Assembly: GCA_035610365.1 (NCBI GenBank)
Contig: CM069432.1
Location: 9,734,001-9,798,000, forward strand
Length of the DNA stretch: 64,000 nucleotides
Direction: 5' to 3'
Source of the DNA: Aquatica leii
Lineage: Eukaryota; Arthropoda; Insecta; Coleoptera; Lampyridae
The position numbers and the translations under genes are program-made. Below are positions 34,995 through 48,439 of the stretch, piece after piece (positions within the stretch are counted from its first letter, which is position 1; the number at the start of each line of letters is the position of its first letter). The notes under the pieces are model-generated. The model had not been told where the DNA came from. It searched no databases and worked only from the letters and a program-made list of their open reading frames with translations.

Positions 34995-37900
34995 TATCTC
35001 TCGATTTTTAAAGCTGAATGCTATACAGGAACCGCGTAGAGGAAGGTTAACATAACAGTCAACATTAATAACCTCCTTTTAGCCGCACGAGGTCCTTTCA
35101 CATTTGGCATTAGTTTAGCCAAGGCCACCGCAATACTATCTGCTTTGATAGCAGCTTGCTTGACATGCATTCCAAAGTTCAGGTTTTTGTCTAGCATCAC
35201 TCCCAGGTATTTCATGGTATCTCTTGTCGAAACTTTGACTCCTTTATGCGTTAAACTTATTGGCTCCAGAATTCGTCTGCCTGTGAAAGCGAATGTCTCG
35301 GATCAGCCGCAAGCGTGAGGTTGTTGCTCTTGAGTTAATAATCCACCAGTTCTAAACTATAGTTAATGGCTAATTTTAAGGATTGTGTGTTGGATCCCTG
35401 CCCGAAGATCGCCAAATCATCGGCAAAGGCCGTGAGTTAAGGTTTAACAAGTCATTATACAATATGTTCTATAATGTAGGGCCTAGGATGAAACCCTGTG
35501 GGATCCCACACGTCATCTGGTGTTTTGCCTAAGTAAATTATTGACTTATCTGACAAATACTCTGCAACAATCTTAACTAAGCGTGGGTTGATGTTCATTC
35601 TTTTCATTGCCTTGATTAGGGGTTCCCATGAGACGATGTTTAAGGCGTTTTTGATATCTATTGATACTAGTGTCTCTATTTGCCTGGTTCTCTAAGTGTC
35701 TTCCCTTGCTGCCGAGGCCAAGTCTCGTATACAATTAAATGCATCCACCGTGGATCCATTTTTCCTAAACCCGAATTGGTGTGTCGAAAGATCGCCCTGT
35801 CTCTCGATATCCTCTGTTATTCTTCTTAACAAAATCCTTTCGCAAAATTTTCTTATATTGTTTATAAGGTATATTGGCCTGCAACCATTTGGTTTTTTGG
35901 GGATCAGTACCACATATGCCGTAGGCCATGTTTTTGGAAAGGAACTTTTGTAAAGTTCTTCGTTTATTAATTTTAAGATTGTCTCATTGTAAACCGTGGC
36001 TACAATCTTGATAACCTCGTTAGAGAAGCCATCTGATCCGGAAACCATTTTAGTCCCCATTTTGGAAAGCGTTTCCCGTAATTCCTCAAAGTTGAAGGAG
36101 GAGTTGTCTCTTCAAAATGCAATGTAATTTTGGGATGTCTGGCAAACAAATTCTTAATTATTTCTTTTGCTTCGATTACTAATGGGACTGGTTTATTTGT
36201 TTCTAGCTTAAATTTTTTGGAAACGAGTTTATAAGCTGTGCCCAACGGGATGTTGTCTAGTTTCTTGCAAATATCCTCTCATGCTTTATTTTTGACTCTG
36301 TTTTATAGCGTTTTTACAATTGTCTTAGTGTTTCGAGGGCAGTTGGTGACACATCTACCTTCCTATTTCGAGACGTCTTCCTACAATTATGGATACAGAT
36401 CGTTCTAAGGCGCTCTAATTCTTTGGACCACCAGTAGAGTGCATTCTGATTTTTTCCTGTTCTTGTTTTGGGAATACTTTTGTTGCAAGCGTGGGTTAAC
36501 CATAGCCTTTAAATTGTTAGTGGCCTCTTGCGAGAACCTGACTTCCATTACTTTTAAGAATTTATGTGGGTCAAAGTTGTTAATGTTCCAGCATGGTCTC
36601 TGTCGGTTTGAGCAGTTAATTGCAGTTTTAAGCTTAACTTGTATTTCATACTAAATATAGCTATGATCACTCAGGCTTTCTTCCTAGCTAACCTTCCAGG
36701 AGATAACCCTCGGAGCGCCGAACATAATGTGATATCTATATGTGACTTTTTATTGCTACAGTCGAACATTGGGGTATTTCCAGTGTTGAGGGTTACTAGA
36801 TCGTCGGCTGCGATTAATTCCTAAAGAATATTGCCTCTAAAGTTGTTTTTAACCAATCCTCATTCCGTGACTTTTGCCAAAAACGGCTGGTCCTTTATTT
36901 TTGGCTTGTTTTTTGTTAATTTCTTCTATTTAAGGTCGTGGACGCCTAAATTTGGTAAAACGTAATAGTTGTATGTTTTAGAGTTTAAGCAGAGTAAAGG
37001 CGTCTTGAGCTACAATTTGGTTCCTGATTCTGTTAGATTCCTAATGTAGACAGCTGTGTGCAGTTTTTTGTTGATGACTAAATTATTTTTAATTGCCCAT
37101 TTAATGTTGGGCTCGGCTATCATTACCGCGTCTGCCTTTAGTTTTTCTGCTAAAACAGGTACCAGTGCCTGAGTTGCTACCTATGTTTATCTTCAGTTCA
37201 TTTTGTTTTTATATGGCCTTCCTTGCTGCAATTCAAGCATAATTTGCAATTTTTTAGTAAGTGCGTAGTCTTCCAGCGTCGGGTGCACTTTACTGCTTCC
37301 ACTCGTTCTAATACTTTGCATGAGTTCAGACCAACCCTCAAAAAATTAGGCTTTAGCAGCTGGTCAGGCGTTTCCGCTGAAACATTGACAGTAATGGACT
37401 GAGTATCCCACCTCGCTGGTCTGCGTTTTCCCAGTCTGCTTTTACTAATCATCTCCTCGCTTATAAGGCCGACTAGGGCCTTTCTGACTTCGTCCATGGT
37501 CGTAAGCTCGTCGAGATTGTGTATATGGAGGATACGACCTAGTTCCTTCAGAGTACATATAGACCTCGACATCTCGGCATTGACCTTGGAGCGAATGTTT
37601 TCAAAAACCTCCTGGTTGTCGGAGGCAATAAGTAGGTGGCCGTCTTGGCCCTTCTAAGTAAGTCCGCATATGATCACTCGTCATTTTTTGATTATAACGT
37701 TCCTGTTCTGCCAGATGAACTTTCTAGTTGCGTGCCTGGATCTCCAGTCGGCGTAATTTAGCGTGACGTTTGACTTCCTGAATACAAACTCCGCTAAATT
37801 TCTCGCCGACGCCAATTCTTCATCAACAACTTCTAGGTTCAGCTGCTTTAATCTTGCAGTCTGTGTCCTATCTCTCACCTTAGGTAACGCATGAAAAACT

Positions 37901-38160
37901 GAGTTAGCCCACGCTGTTTTGTTGTCCGCTGCCAGACTTCCCACAAAAGTGTATCTCATTGTTTCCTCTTGCTTGATGCCGGAATCATTCACGATTATGT
38001 CGACGTTTTTTGTGATGAAAATGCTTCCAGCCCTCAAAGTACGACCTTTTAAGATGCTTGTAACTTTTTCGGTAATATTTTCGTTCCCTGCTTGAATAAT
38101 TAGCACAATATTGTCTGAGGTTGTACTCTCAGTTGTGGTCGCCCGGAAGATTTCCATCGG
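34995..38160 (-). pseudogene. R1-like non-LTR retrotransposon (LINE), decayed
   Basis: It reads leftward. ORF1 (38157-37198) begins MEIFRATTTES and ends with a zinc-knuckle part (CTRRWKTTHLLKNC, then CLNCSKEGH). A frame break lies at 37573-37680. The endonuclease part (37190-36250) is in pieces, with AEPN and a ...IPLGTAYKLVSKKF region still readable. Reverse transcriptase pieces follow: SGSDGFSNEVIKIV, FPKTWPTAYVVLIPKK, NNIRKFCERILLRRI and STHQFGFRKNGSTVDA (36060-35692). The thumb KYLGVMLDKNLNFGMHV and GPRAAKRRLLM ends at about 35021. The YADD box region is lost. Style and the PN.KGPR.AKRRLL motif point to the R1 clade. It is dead. Confidence 0.8.
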
Positions 38161-39420
38161 TCATTCTTCTTCGATCATCGGCCATATATCTACGAATGAC
38201 ACTAAATGTTTTAATGCTTCTTTTATTCTAATTTTTCTTTGCACTCGTCTAAGATCTTTAGTTTACAACGTCCGTAAAAGATGCATACTATGACGTACAT
38301 ATCTTCTTTCCTGGCAGCGACTATAATGAAATCAATAGTGTTATCAAATTACATTAAATAATCAAGTTAAAAAAACATTTTCTAAACCAAAATAAAAACA
38401 AATTAAACACACTGGTGTAACTACATTAGCTTCTAATTTAAGAAAAAATTGATACTTTATTGAATTTAATAAAATAAATTCCCAAAATTGAACCTAAACA
38501 TCAAAATAAGAATAAATTGTTAATATGGAACAAATAGAACAAGTTTCGCAATGTTAGCTAAGCAATACGCCAGTTTTTAAAGGCAAAATATCCAAAAGTA
38601 AACAAAACTGCTTCGTTGTTAATTCCTCTGTAAGAATTTGATTTTGATTTTTTTTCTGACAGCAAGTAGCTAATAGCATTTCCAAACCAATCCTTTAAAA
38701 TTGATGATTGTGTAATTAACATATATATATAATGATATTACAGGTAATGTTGCAAATAGGTTATCTAATGAATATTATAAACAGAATGCGCTCAGCTTTC
38801 AACTGACTTTTCCATTGATGAAAATGCAGGTGTGCCACTGAGTTTTCAAAATTAATTATCCATTTTACAAAACTTAACTCTAAATTACCCATACAACTTG
38901 TATTGTGTTCAATTTTTGCATCCGTATACGTTCCGGTTTATTGACCAGCAATACTTGGGAAATATTTAATCAAACTCCGAAGTGGTACCCAACTTGCTGC
39001 GATAATACAAGAAATTAAATCGTGTTGTAAAGTAGAACTCAATTCTTATCACAGCAAAACTTTCACAGGTAACATATCAAAATTGAAATTAATTTAACTA
39101 TTAGCAACGACGATCGTCTAGAATACCTAAAATGTAAATATGACTAATCATGTGCTGTTTTCCTCAACTTCAAAAACGGAAGGTAAAATTAGTCACTTTT
39201 CACTCGTAAAATGTCACTTACGCCCGGGACAAAATTTATACAGCACTAAAACTATACTAAAATGTTTGTAACATAACAAACTTTGTATGCAAAGCAGGCA
39301 GAGTCAGAACAGGACAAGATCCTACCAAGAAGAATAAGAAGAAACATTACAGTGTTGCTATTGTGCTTTTTTACTAAACTAACTAAATCTCGCCATTAAC
39401 TTGCGTTGAGATTAGCAGTT
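38160..39420. other. AT-rich stretch without a recognised gene
   Basis: No coding or repeat boundary could be supported. It lies between the 5' end of the R1-like LINE and a pogo-like transposase fragment. Confidence 0.4.
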
Positions 39421-39430
39421 CTTTTGGTAA

Positions 39431-40120
39431 TTAGGGGACGTATGCTGATTGATGAATTACAGTAAAATCCAGCGGGTATAAACCTGTCGTTTGAAACCCG
39501 CTAATAAGAATTTTGTGTGAGATGCGTTTTAGCCAAACCTTGCTAAGAATTTTTCCAAAACGATATTCAAAAGACCGATAAACGCTTTCATCCAGTGCTT
39601 GAAGTCCATGTGTCGTGTTAGAAGGTAACCAAAACAGTGGGGTATCCACTCATCTGCAGCTTCGTTATGGAAATATCTAAATGGCAAGAACCAGTAAAAT
39701 AGTGTCTACGCTTGTAACGATGCCTGAGAAAATAAATAAAAAGTTTTGAGATGATGCTTCCTTTAGGTGCCATTTTAACTAAAGTGTGTGGTAGTAAGTT
39801 ATCCTCCAATTTGGGTTTTAATGTTTTCCTTGAAATATAATTATAGGTGGGATAATGTTTCCCAGAGCATTGCAACAACGCACCACTGCCTTATCTTTCA
39901 AATGGACACGTTTGGTACCTTCAAACTCCAAATTAAAAAGATTCTGAGGATTTTGGTGAAAGTTCATTTCATGAAATATATGAAATATGTCCTGGCTTTG
40001 AAAACTGTGTCCCAGTGTCTCTGTCCAAGAATCATTTGTCCCTATCAATTTAAAATTTACGCATATTAAAAAAATATTTTCCGATAATATTGTACATACA
40101 TAATCTATTGTTACCAACCA
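39431..40120 (-). pseudogene. pogo/Tigger-superfamily DDE transposase fragment
   Basis: On the minus strand a decayed DDE core is visible. LKDKAVVRCCNALGNIIPPIIIFQGKH (about 39895-39818) matches the strand after the first Asp in jerky/Tigger transposases. MAPKGSIIS follows at 39770. Later, PLFWLPSNTTHGLQALDESVYRSF (39640-39570) is the block after the second Asp, where LPPHTSH.LQPLD is usual. Several frames are used and the N-terminal DNA-binding domains are absent. It is a different copy and subfamily from the one at 2.2 kb. Confidence 0.65.
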
Positions 40121-40254
40121 TTTCTGTAGCGAGCCCTATGGTAACAACAAAAAGTCACCACGGCTAGTTTCGATGTCGTTGAGTGGGTGTAATTGAGAGA
40201 CTATAATAAAAGAAAGAGAAAAACTAGGCGCCACTCGTACTAATGAAGATTCTT

Positions 40255-41530
40255 AGCATAAATAATGACATGTAACAAATCCCTCCAGCAAAATGAAAAC
40301 CTGGAGACAACAAGAAAATGTTTAAAAGAAGTTTAGACATACGCCAAAGATCAAACCCTAAAAACTACAACCCATCAACTTTCACAGAAAAACTCAACCC
40401 AGGTGAAAGAAAAAGAACTTACCGACATGAGGAACATCTTAGAAAAGAATCGCCAAAGCACTTACAAGACTTACAGCACACAATTAAGTCATTCCAAGAA
40501 AGAAAAGATACTTTTAAGAAGTTGAGATTCTTCTTAACAGTTGCGTGAAGCGGAGATACCTAAGCACCAGAAAACGAGAAAAGAGTTCTTTTCAGAAAAC
40601 ACGACGATAAGAGTAGGAAGTTTCGGCAAGCGCCAAGAACCAATAGCGTTAAAAACCAAATGAAGCTCTAACCCCGAGTGATCAAGCCCCCTCTTAATAT
40701 AATCCCCAAAATTAAGAAACTAAAGAAGTATAAGGAAAGAATTCAAGTATACATCGGAAGTTGAAGGTGCATATGCGGAATCAGAAACAGAAAAATGAAG
40801 AAAAAAAACTATGTTAATGGTGCCAAAAAATTGACAACGGACTGCATGAGATTCTGTCCATCAAAGTAAACAAGCTGACTCAAAAGATCTAAAAAAAGAA
40901 AACCAAAGAAGATGATTCTGATTGTAAGTCGACAAACAAACAAACAAACCAATCAGTAATCCAAAGATTACAACATAATCCAAAAATCTAAACACTACCT
41001 GAAGAAAGATGGTTGAGAATTAAAACGAAAAACATTTGCTAAAAACTTAAGCAAAGAAGAATATCAGTACACCAAAAGGAAGAATCAATTAAGTAGCATC
41101 CCAATTACAACCAACAAAATACTGCTAACATTGTCAAAGAATCAAGTCACAACATCTAAAGACGAGAACTAAAAGAATAGTCAACAGTCAGAATCCGATT
41201 GCCAAACTGAACTAACATTAACGACGTTTGCGACACCGGTGAAAAGGGAAGAGAACAATTAGAAATAGAAGACGAAGCACTATTAGAAATTTGTAGACGA
41301 GTATAGAGGGACACAAGTAGCCTTTGCACTTTTAGAACGAATAGAACTCGTAGATGCGTTGGCAGAAGCTCTAAGAGTTAAATTAATTTCACAACGTGGT
41401 AACGCCATGTCACAGTCGCGTCGCTTTTTGCGACACGCACACACAAGACAGTAACGAATGTATCCGGCTACTTTCGATCTCATATACGGCCAATCAAAAT
41501 TTCGACGAAGAAGAATAGCGTTTTGACAAA
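40255..41530 (-). mobile_element. Old copy of the pyrimidine-rich Gypsy family (3' half)
   Basis: On the minus strand this is the same kind of sequence as 25960-28515. An integrase zinc-finger end (WPYMRSKVAGYIRYCLVC, about 41500-41440) is followed by a Ser/Thr-rich tail and a basic CRKRR end with a stop near 41225. About 950 bp of pyrimidine-rich DNA follows, then a purine tract and TGTTAC at 40277, the start of an LTR. Here it appears as A-rich DNA because it is reversed. The 5' part and gag were not found. An LTR end could not be fixed. Confidence 0.55.
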
Positions 41531-41639
41531 AATTTGACCGTTTTCAATGGTTTAAAGTGATCAAGTTGCTTTTGTTTGCGCTCCCTTTTTGTAAATGTCA
41601 AATACAATTAAGCATTTACAAACAGTGGGGTCCGCTAAC

Positions 41640-43100
41640 CGATAGCAGCGTGAATTTTAATTAGAATTATTACTTATAGAAAATGCATAAATAATGATAT
41701 GTAACGCTATGTATATACAAAAAGATTCTAGATCAAATTTGAATATATTTTTGTAATATATAAAGGCTGGATTAAAATGGATTCAAATAGCGCAAGAAAG
41801 CGCCTATATTAAAAAATAAATTCAAACAGAAGAAGAAAAGTAGTAAACATGCTAAAACATTCTTCTTTGAACTGCCTATCTACTGTACAGTTACGTATAT
41901 TTGGTGATAGAGGGCGACCTTTAGTGTCTACCAAAAACTAACTCGACGTTGTGCGATCATCAAAAACAAACACTTTTTTTGCTTAGTTTTCACTTTTGTA
42001 ATAGTTTTGTTGACTACAAATGTCAAGATAACATAAATAAAATTTATTGTTGATAGCCTTGAACGTTCTAACACTGCTATAACGTATCAATTTTTTATGT
42101 AAATTACTTCAAGATTAGATCGCAATAAACTCAAATGCCAAACACATAAACGGAATTTCCAGTGTATTTACAAATTGCTGAGTAAATAGTGAGTACACGA
42201 AGGGATAAGATAAGTATTTATTATCAACAATATTATTTATAATAGAAAAATACTAAATCCTACTGCAAATTGACTTTACATTTATTACATTAAATCGTAC
42301 CGCATCGCACTAGAATTATTGATGAGCAAAACTAAGACCAGATAGTACTTATACAATTTTTTTTATTTTTTATTAACTTTATTTCTATTTTTTAAACTAC
42401 GGCATTTAGTCAGACTTGCGTTTATTTTATACTGGGTGTTACGTAAATTTAGCCGTAATTTAGGCAAGCGGATAGCTCAATACAGTTTGGCGAAAGGATC
42501 GCAAATGATGCTCAGTATTTTAATCATAAAGTAATTAAAAAGCCGTCAAAAGGATCGGAAAATTATTAATTGCCGATACTGTTATATCTGTCAAACACTG
42601 AAAGAGAAGAAATGGCAAAACACAGGTTATAACAGGTATATTTATTTTAACAAAGAAAGAAAAAAGATTAAATAAATAAGTGAGGTAGAACATAAATACT
42701 ATCAATTCAGAGTTTGTCGATAAATATCACAGATAGTAACGTTGATGCAACCTGTTTAGGTTGGGCAACATATAATTAAATTCGTTGGTTTAACTTTTAC
42801 ATTTAAAGAAAACAAATTCACATAAGTGAATACCACACAAATGTCCAATATCTCGCGCTTAAGCAAAACAGAGCGCGTACCGTTTAATATATTACAAAAA
42901 AAAGATTTTATGCTTAATTGTGACGACATGCGTAATGTGTACGTACAGTCGTGCGCAGCGCCGTGTCCAGATTTTTGTTTCGGAGGGAGTCTCAATAAAA
43001 CAGGTCTGCTAATTCAAATTTAATTAATTACCATTACATTGGCACGGGAAAAGCCCGCCACTGAAAAAAACTGTACTAACATATTCGTTCTTAAAACTAA
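41640..43100. other. AT-rich stretch without a recognised gene
   Basis: Nothing recognisable as coding. Near 42956 GCAGCGCCGTGTCC may be part of the left end of the hAT element whose gene starts at 43128, but the match with the right side is too weak to call. Confidence 0.35.
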
Positions 43101-43127
43101 AAACCTCAAATTTCCAGTTCAGTGAAT

Positions 43128-45531
43128 TCACAATACAAAATCAAGCCTTCTAGACTTTTTATGAGCAAATTCGGTTATAACATCATCAGTTGAGATGATG
43201 ACATCTCTATAAATTGCCATTAGGACTAACTCGGTTAGCCTCTCTTGTCCACAAGAATTCCGTAGGTAAGTTTTTAGGCGCCTAAGTGTGGAAAATGACC
43301 TTTCCGGGGTACACGTGGTTACTGGTAGAGTCGACAAGATGTTCAACAACATATAAATGTTGGGATACAGTTGTCTGTTGCACTCTCCGACAGCTTTAAT
43401 GGCGATAGAAGGTCGGTCCGAAGGGCTTTTACCCTGCCACAACAATTTCCATAGTTGAAATTCGCCTTGTGCCTCGTCTAGTTCCACCAGGTTCTCGTAC
43501 ATCACTAGGTCCTCTCTTGGGAATGGCGTTTCCTTCTCAGAACAGACTGTTGGTATAAGAGTGTACATAGCAGCAATCACTTTCTTGTGGTCAATAAGTC
43601 TTATTTTGAGCTGGGAAGTTAAGTCTTCTAATAGGGGTATTGCAACAGTTATGCGGTAATACTGTTCGGGGTTACTAGTATTTGTATTAGCGCGATGCTT
43701 TTGTACTGATGTCAACCGTGGAAGCTTGATCTCTTCATTGACATCGGCCAATAAATCCTTTGCTTCTGTAAATGAATTTGAAAGTTCTTTTTCAATATTG
43801 GGTCGAATATCTTGAAATTGCGATGTTACGTTCTCAATATGGTCGACAGCTCTTATTAAGTCACACAGAGGTGACTGTAGGACTTTGCATACTGTTAATG
43901 TTGCTGCAAATACCTTTGATAAAAAACATAGTGGTACCACGAATTCGCTGGCAAGAGCAGATGTCAGAAAAGAAGAAGCTTTGGTTGAGGTCTCCATATC
44001 CAGGTCTGTGCTGAATTGTTCTAAAGTCTCAATAATAGATTTAAAAATTTGTTTAAATTTTAACAAGCCGTTGAAATTTTTCATCCACCGCGTTTCACAC
44101 ATTGGTGTTAATTTCTGCCATGTTGCATCAGGAAAGTTGGTCCTAATGCGTGCCTGGAAGCTTATTCGCTTTGGAGATGCTCTCAAAAAATTTCCGATTG
44201 CTTTCACAGTTCGTATACAATTTCTTATAGAAGGTACATTACATAAATGACAAAGAGCCAAGTTTAAAGAATGAGAGCTGCAATGGACAAACAGAACTCG
44301 AGGAAATGATTTCCGTATTATTGCTTGAACGCCATTAAAAGCACCTTTCATCACAGCTGCACCATCGTACCCCTGTCCCACCATATTGTTGCAGTCAATG
44401 TCAAGGTTTTTCAGGGAAGCTATGATCGTGTTAACCAATGGTTGTGCAGTTGTATTATCGACCTTTACAAATCCGAGAAAATCTTCTTTCACAACATAAC
44501 AAGTTTCGACTTTTTTTGTGTATCTAACACATAGTGAAAGTTGTTCGTGTCCCGAAATATCAGAAGTTTCGTCTACTAAAACAAAGAACACCTTCGCTTC
44601 ATTTAAACATTTTACAGTTTTCTTCTGAATTATTTCCCCGCAAATTGATATCAGATCATTTTGGACTTTAGCGCTCATATATGTCGCGTTCAGAGCAATG
44701 TTTTTGCATTGTTTGAGAAATTTTGTATCACCACATTTCATCCTCATTCTTAAGATGGCTCTGAAATTGCCGTCATTTGTGACTGGCTCCTCGTCAGTCA
44801 CAGAAACAGGGCCAGAATCGTTTGTTCCTCTCAAAGCCAGTTCTTGACGCCCACAAAACTTTATAGTTTCCACAATTAAAAATAATTTTTTTCTATCTTC
44901 TTCTACTTGCTTTCTTCTCCCTGAGAACGTTCCTGATATCCAAGTGTTGGTTTTGCATAGTTTTCAAAAAGTTGGAGCCCTTAACCACAGCTTCGTGATG
45001 GTATTGTTTCGATTGATGGGATTCGAAGTCTTCGATTGCGTGTTTCCATTTCTTATACGGAACTGTCACAAGAGATTTGGAAGCCTGATTGCCTCCTTTT
45101 CCTACGGTGTGATATGAAAAAATTACACAATTATTGCACAGTGCGCCGTCATTTTTCGTATAAACGAGCCACAGGTACTATCAAGCCACTGCCTTTGAAA
45201 TCGAAGGTTTTTCTTCCCACTTACGCTTACTGGAAATTTGAAATCTTTCTCTGGCGTCCACGGAGTACTCAGCAACTTAAATTTTAAGTCATCATCTAAT
45301 TGGTTACCTACAGTTTCCTAAATCAAAGTGATGAATTAGTAAGTAGTTTTCTTCAGGTCTTACTTCGCTGATCTCAGTACACGTAGAAAAAGAAGACGAT
45401 GTGCTTGCCTCAGAGACAATAGGTCTAGCAGATGTAGTTGAGTCACTTGCAGTGTTCGTCTTTTGAGCCTTTGTAAAATAAGTAAACAGTGACGCTTGCA
45501 ATGTATTAGGTTTAGACATCTTGATGATCAA
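43128..45531 (-). pseudogene. hAT transposase (DUF4371/ZMYM-like type), C-terminal 581 codons open
   Basis: The frame 44873-43128 is open for 581 codons and holds the catalytic part. The first Asp is in VLVDETSDISGHEQLSL and the second in MVGQGYDGAAVMKG. HCSSHSLNLAL follows, then the helical insertion, and the C-terminal hAT dimerisation domain with the catalytic Glu (TCTPERSFSTLRRLKTYLR). Upstream, 45531-45304 encodes the N-terminus (MSKPNTLQASLFTYF). Between them a zinc-finger region (TTF-like; LLSTPWTP, GSFIRK) is broken by frameshifts at 44880-45300. So the transposase as a whole is broken although its core reads open. A host-adopted gene from the core alone is possible but unsupported. 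Confidence 0.8.
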
Positions 45532-45910
45532 TGATCTAAAAAAATAGTACTATAATAATATATTACATACTAGAAGACTTGTGTCGATTTCTTTTTAATT
45601 TTCCCATGACAAAAAATAAGTTTTGACGATTAAAAGATAATTTATACTCACCATGAATGAAAAACCGTTGTTTTCTATATCGTATCACGTGTATTGCACT
45701 GCACAGAGACACAGGTCTTCACTCGTCGAGCACAAAAAGACGAATAACGGCGCGCGAAGACAGATAGGTAATAGGCAGCAGCGACAGGGACGGCGAGTTG
45801 GGTGGGAATTCGTTGTTGACATGCTGCGTGGTGAAAATACTGAAAAGATTAACACCTTTGGAATGTTTCCACTTAAAGTCGATTTTATCTAGTGTTAATC
45901 CATTTTATTT

Positions 45911-45960
45911 TGGGGGGGGGGGGGCACCGAACCCCCCGGACCCCTCCCTTGGGCACGACG
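45911..45960. other. Poly-G run and CCCC-rich hAT end region
   Basis: A run of thirteen G at 45912-45924, then CACCGAACCCCCCGGACCCCTCCC. Such G/C runs are common just inside the ends of hAT elements of this type, so this probably lies close to the right end of the element whose gene is at 43128-45531. Confidence 0.4.
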
Positions 45961-46699
45961 TTGATCGTGCGTGCAACAACCGACAACGTAGACAAAAGAA
46001 ACTTTCCAAAGTATGCTGTAGCTAACGGCACCTTTCACACAATTTCGTAAAGCTGGAAAGTAAATTATCACATACATATAGCGTCACAAATAAATTAGTT
46101 TAATACGATCTTTTAAGAAAATCAAGTGCGCTAAGTTTTCCTAACATAAAGGTACAAGTACCAGTATACCAAAGTTAAAAGAAGATGTGCAGGTAAATAG
46201 AACACATGCCAGTGGCCAAACTTGATAATGGTAAAACAGAAAAATCAAATTGCGCCGTATAATGAAAATGCATCCTTACCGCGATGAAACATTTTAAGCT
46301 TTAAATCGTCAATTAGTATTCAAAATCAACGTGCATGATTTAAGATATTTAATACTGTGGAAACTCACGGGCTTTACACAACATATGTATGTCTGACTTT
46401 CGTTCTGCACAAAATGGAAGTGGGGGATTTAATATGTAACCATAGGCCACCTAGATAATGTTATGTATGTCAAAAACCTCTTCGGACAAAATTCATACAG
46501 TACGAAAACCACACCAAAGCATTTTTAACAGAACAAGGTTGTTCTTAATAAGATTTCAAAAACGTCACATATTAAACTAAGTTTTTCAAACAGAACACTT
46601 TGTTTATTATTTAGCTATTTGATGTAGTATTTATAAAAAAAAACCTTTTTTTTTGTAATGAGGTTTTAATAGTTTTTTTTAATTAAGCGTAAGCGACTA

Positions 46700-47170
46700 T
46701 TAATTATATTAAAGATGAGTTAGTTGATATGATCTATATACTTGGTGAGAGTGAAAAAAATAGATTGCAAGCAAGTAGAATTTATGCGTCATGTTATCCA
46801 GAAAAAGCATTCGGAACGACAAAGTTTTTTAATACCACCGGTTGTGTAAATAGACATAATTTTTTATTATTACTCTACTCTAAGATTTGCGATATATGAG
46901 ACACAGCGATCGACAGCACCATTCGTCATTGAATGTGCGAGAAGAAATTATTGGTAATATTATTATACGTCCGCAATTCTTTGAAGGTCATCTTAATGGG
47001 ATAATGTATTTAAATCTTCTATACTAGAAATAAGATATGGTTTCAGCAAGCTGACGCTTCGGCTCATTTTTTACAGGATGTAAGAAATTATCTTTATGAT
47101 ACCGTTTTAAAGCAATAGATTGATAAAAACGGACCTACTTTCTAGTTAGCTCAGTTGTCGGATTTAACAA
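46700..47170 (+). pseudogene. Mariner-like transposase, decayed copy related to 59278-60910
   Basis: It starts with DELVDMIYILGESEKNRLQASRIYASCYP (46718-46805), which matches the opening of the transposase at 59585 (ELINMTYALGEAERN...ASRIYEQ). After an internal loss come GNIIIRPQFFEGHLNGIMYLNLL (46953-47024) and WFQQADASAHFLQDVRNYLYD (47040-47100), where the catalytic Asp of QHDGA is replaced. The end is missing. It is a dead relative of the better-kept copy at the right of the window. Confidence 0.7.
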
Positions 47171-48230
47171 AAACAGCAAAAAACAAAAACTCCAGATCAA
47201 TTTGTTTCTAGATAAATGGCGAAACTTGGTACTAGCTTTGTTTGACAGGATCGGAAGATGTCTAAAGTGTTTTAAGCTGTTATGACATCGGGAACAACCA
47301 AAACAATAAGTTTCCCGAACATTTAGAACAAGTTTGGGCAGTAACGTTAGGTCTTTCAGAACGATAACAAAATAAACCGTTCTGAGGTATTTTCCAAGAA
47401 ACAGCACGGTGATTAGTCTTACAGTTACAACATAACTGCGAAACACTACTATCAGAAGTAGCAAGGGCTTTAACTATAGCTAATTTTGTCATGGAAGGTA
47501 AAATACTAGAGGATCCAGATTCTAATATGTGGTGTTAACTTTTTATTAGTAACAACGACATTGGAACAACAAGAAACGGAACTTGCACAGTGACATAAGC
47601 AAGATCAAGTTCCATGTCCTGTTATTTGCAAGATAGGGACGTGTAATCTTTAATAGCTTGCATGCGGGCTTCAATAAGTCGACCTAAATTAATTAATTCT
47701 TTAACTAAAGACATTTGCGCCAAGTTTGATGCACGAAAGGAATATTCCTAAATAGAATCCTAAAAGACTCATTCAAGCACGAAAACATGTTGCGCATAAT
47801 AACAACATAAATAAATAGGATGAATCACTTTCTGTCATTAAAACTCATAACGTAGTGCGGAATGCAATAAACGATCGACAGCTAATTTATGACCCATTTC
47901 AAAATAGAATTATAAATAGGTAAAAACGTTCCAAAACTCACGAAAACAAATAGGCAAAGAAAAACTCAAAAGGCCCCGCGTTCGGCACCAAATATTTATG
48001 TCGTGTTAAAAGATGCTATTGTAAATTGCCTAAAAAACGTAACATGAAGGTTGTTTGCTCGACTTGCTCAGTCATATGGGCATGGATGGTACGATAATTG
48101 AAATAAGTGATTTTTTTAGTATCAAAGAAAATGACGTAAAACAAAACTAAATCGGTAGGGCGCCAAATAAAATTACGACGTTTAATAGCTTCTAGGTCCT
48201 TATTCACAAAGAAACTCGTTCTATAGCTTT
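47170..48230 (-). mobile_element. Possible LTR-element relic reading leftward
   Basis: On the minus strand TGGTGCCGAACGCGGGGCC (about 47991-47973) looks like a primer-binding site. Downstream on that strand, at 47430-47280, lies a Cys-rich stretch with CCNCKTNH and CSKC. Both fit the 5' end of an LTR element, but no LTR pair, capsid or pol was recognised. Confidence 0.25.
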
Positions 48231-48439
48231 AATTCTCATGGGACTTACCTTTGAGAATTAACGACATAAATCTAAAAATTACTTGAACAAATTGTCCTTT
48301 TTATAGGGATACCTAAAGCAAATTGTTTATAATGATTTGCCTACAACTGCTATTTGCTTGTATATAAGTTTAACTTTATTCATTGCCATTTGGCTTACAA
48401 ATTTGGTCGTGTTGTCTATACATATCTAATACATAATAA

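Noticed and set aside
47135..47492. Minus-strand Cys-rich frames as a possible zinc-finger gene
   Set aside because: Two overlapping short frames, no complete knuckle spacing and no start context. Kept only as a hint of an LTR relic.
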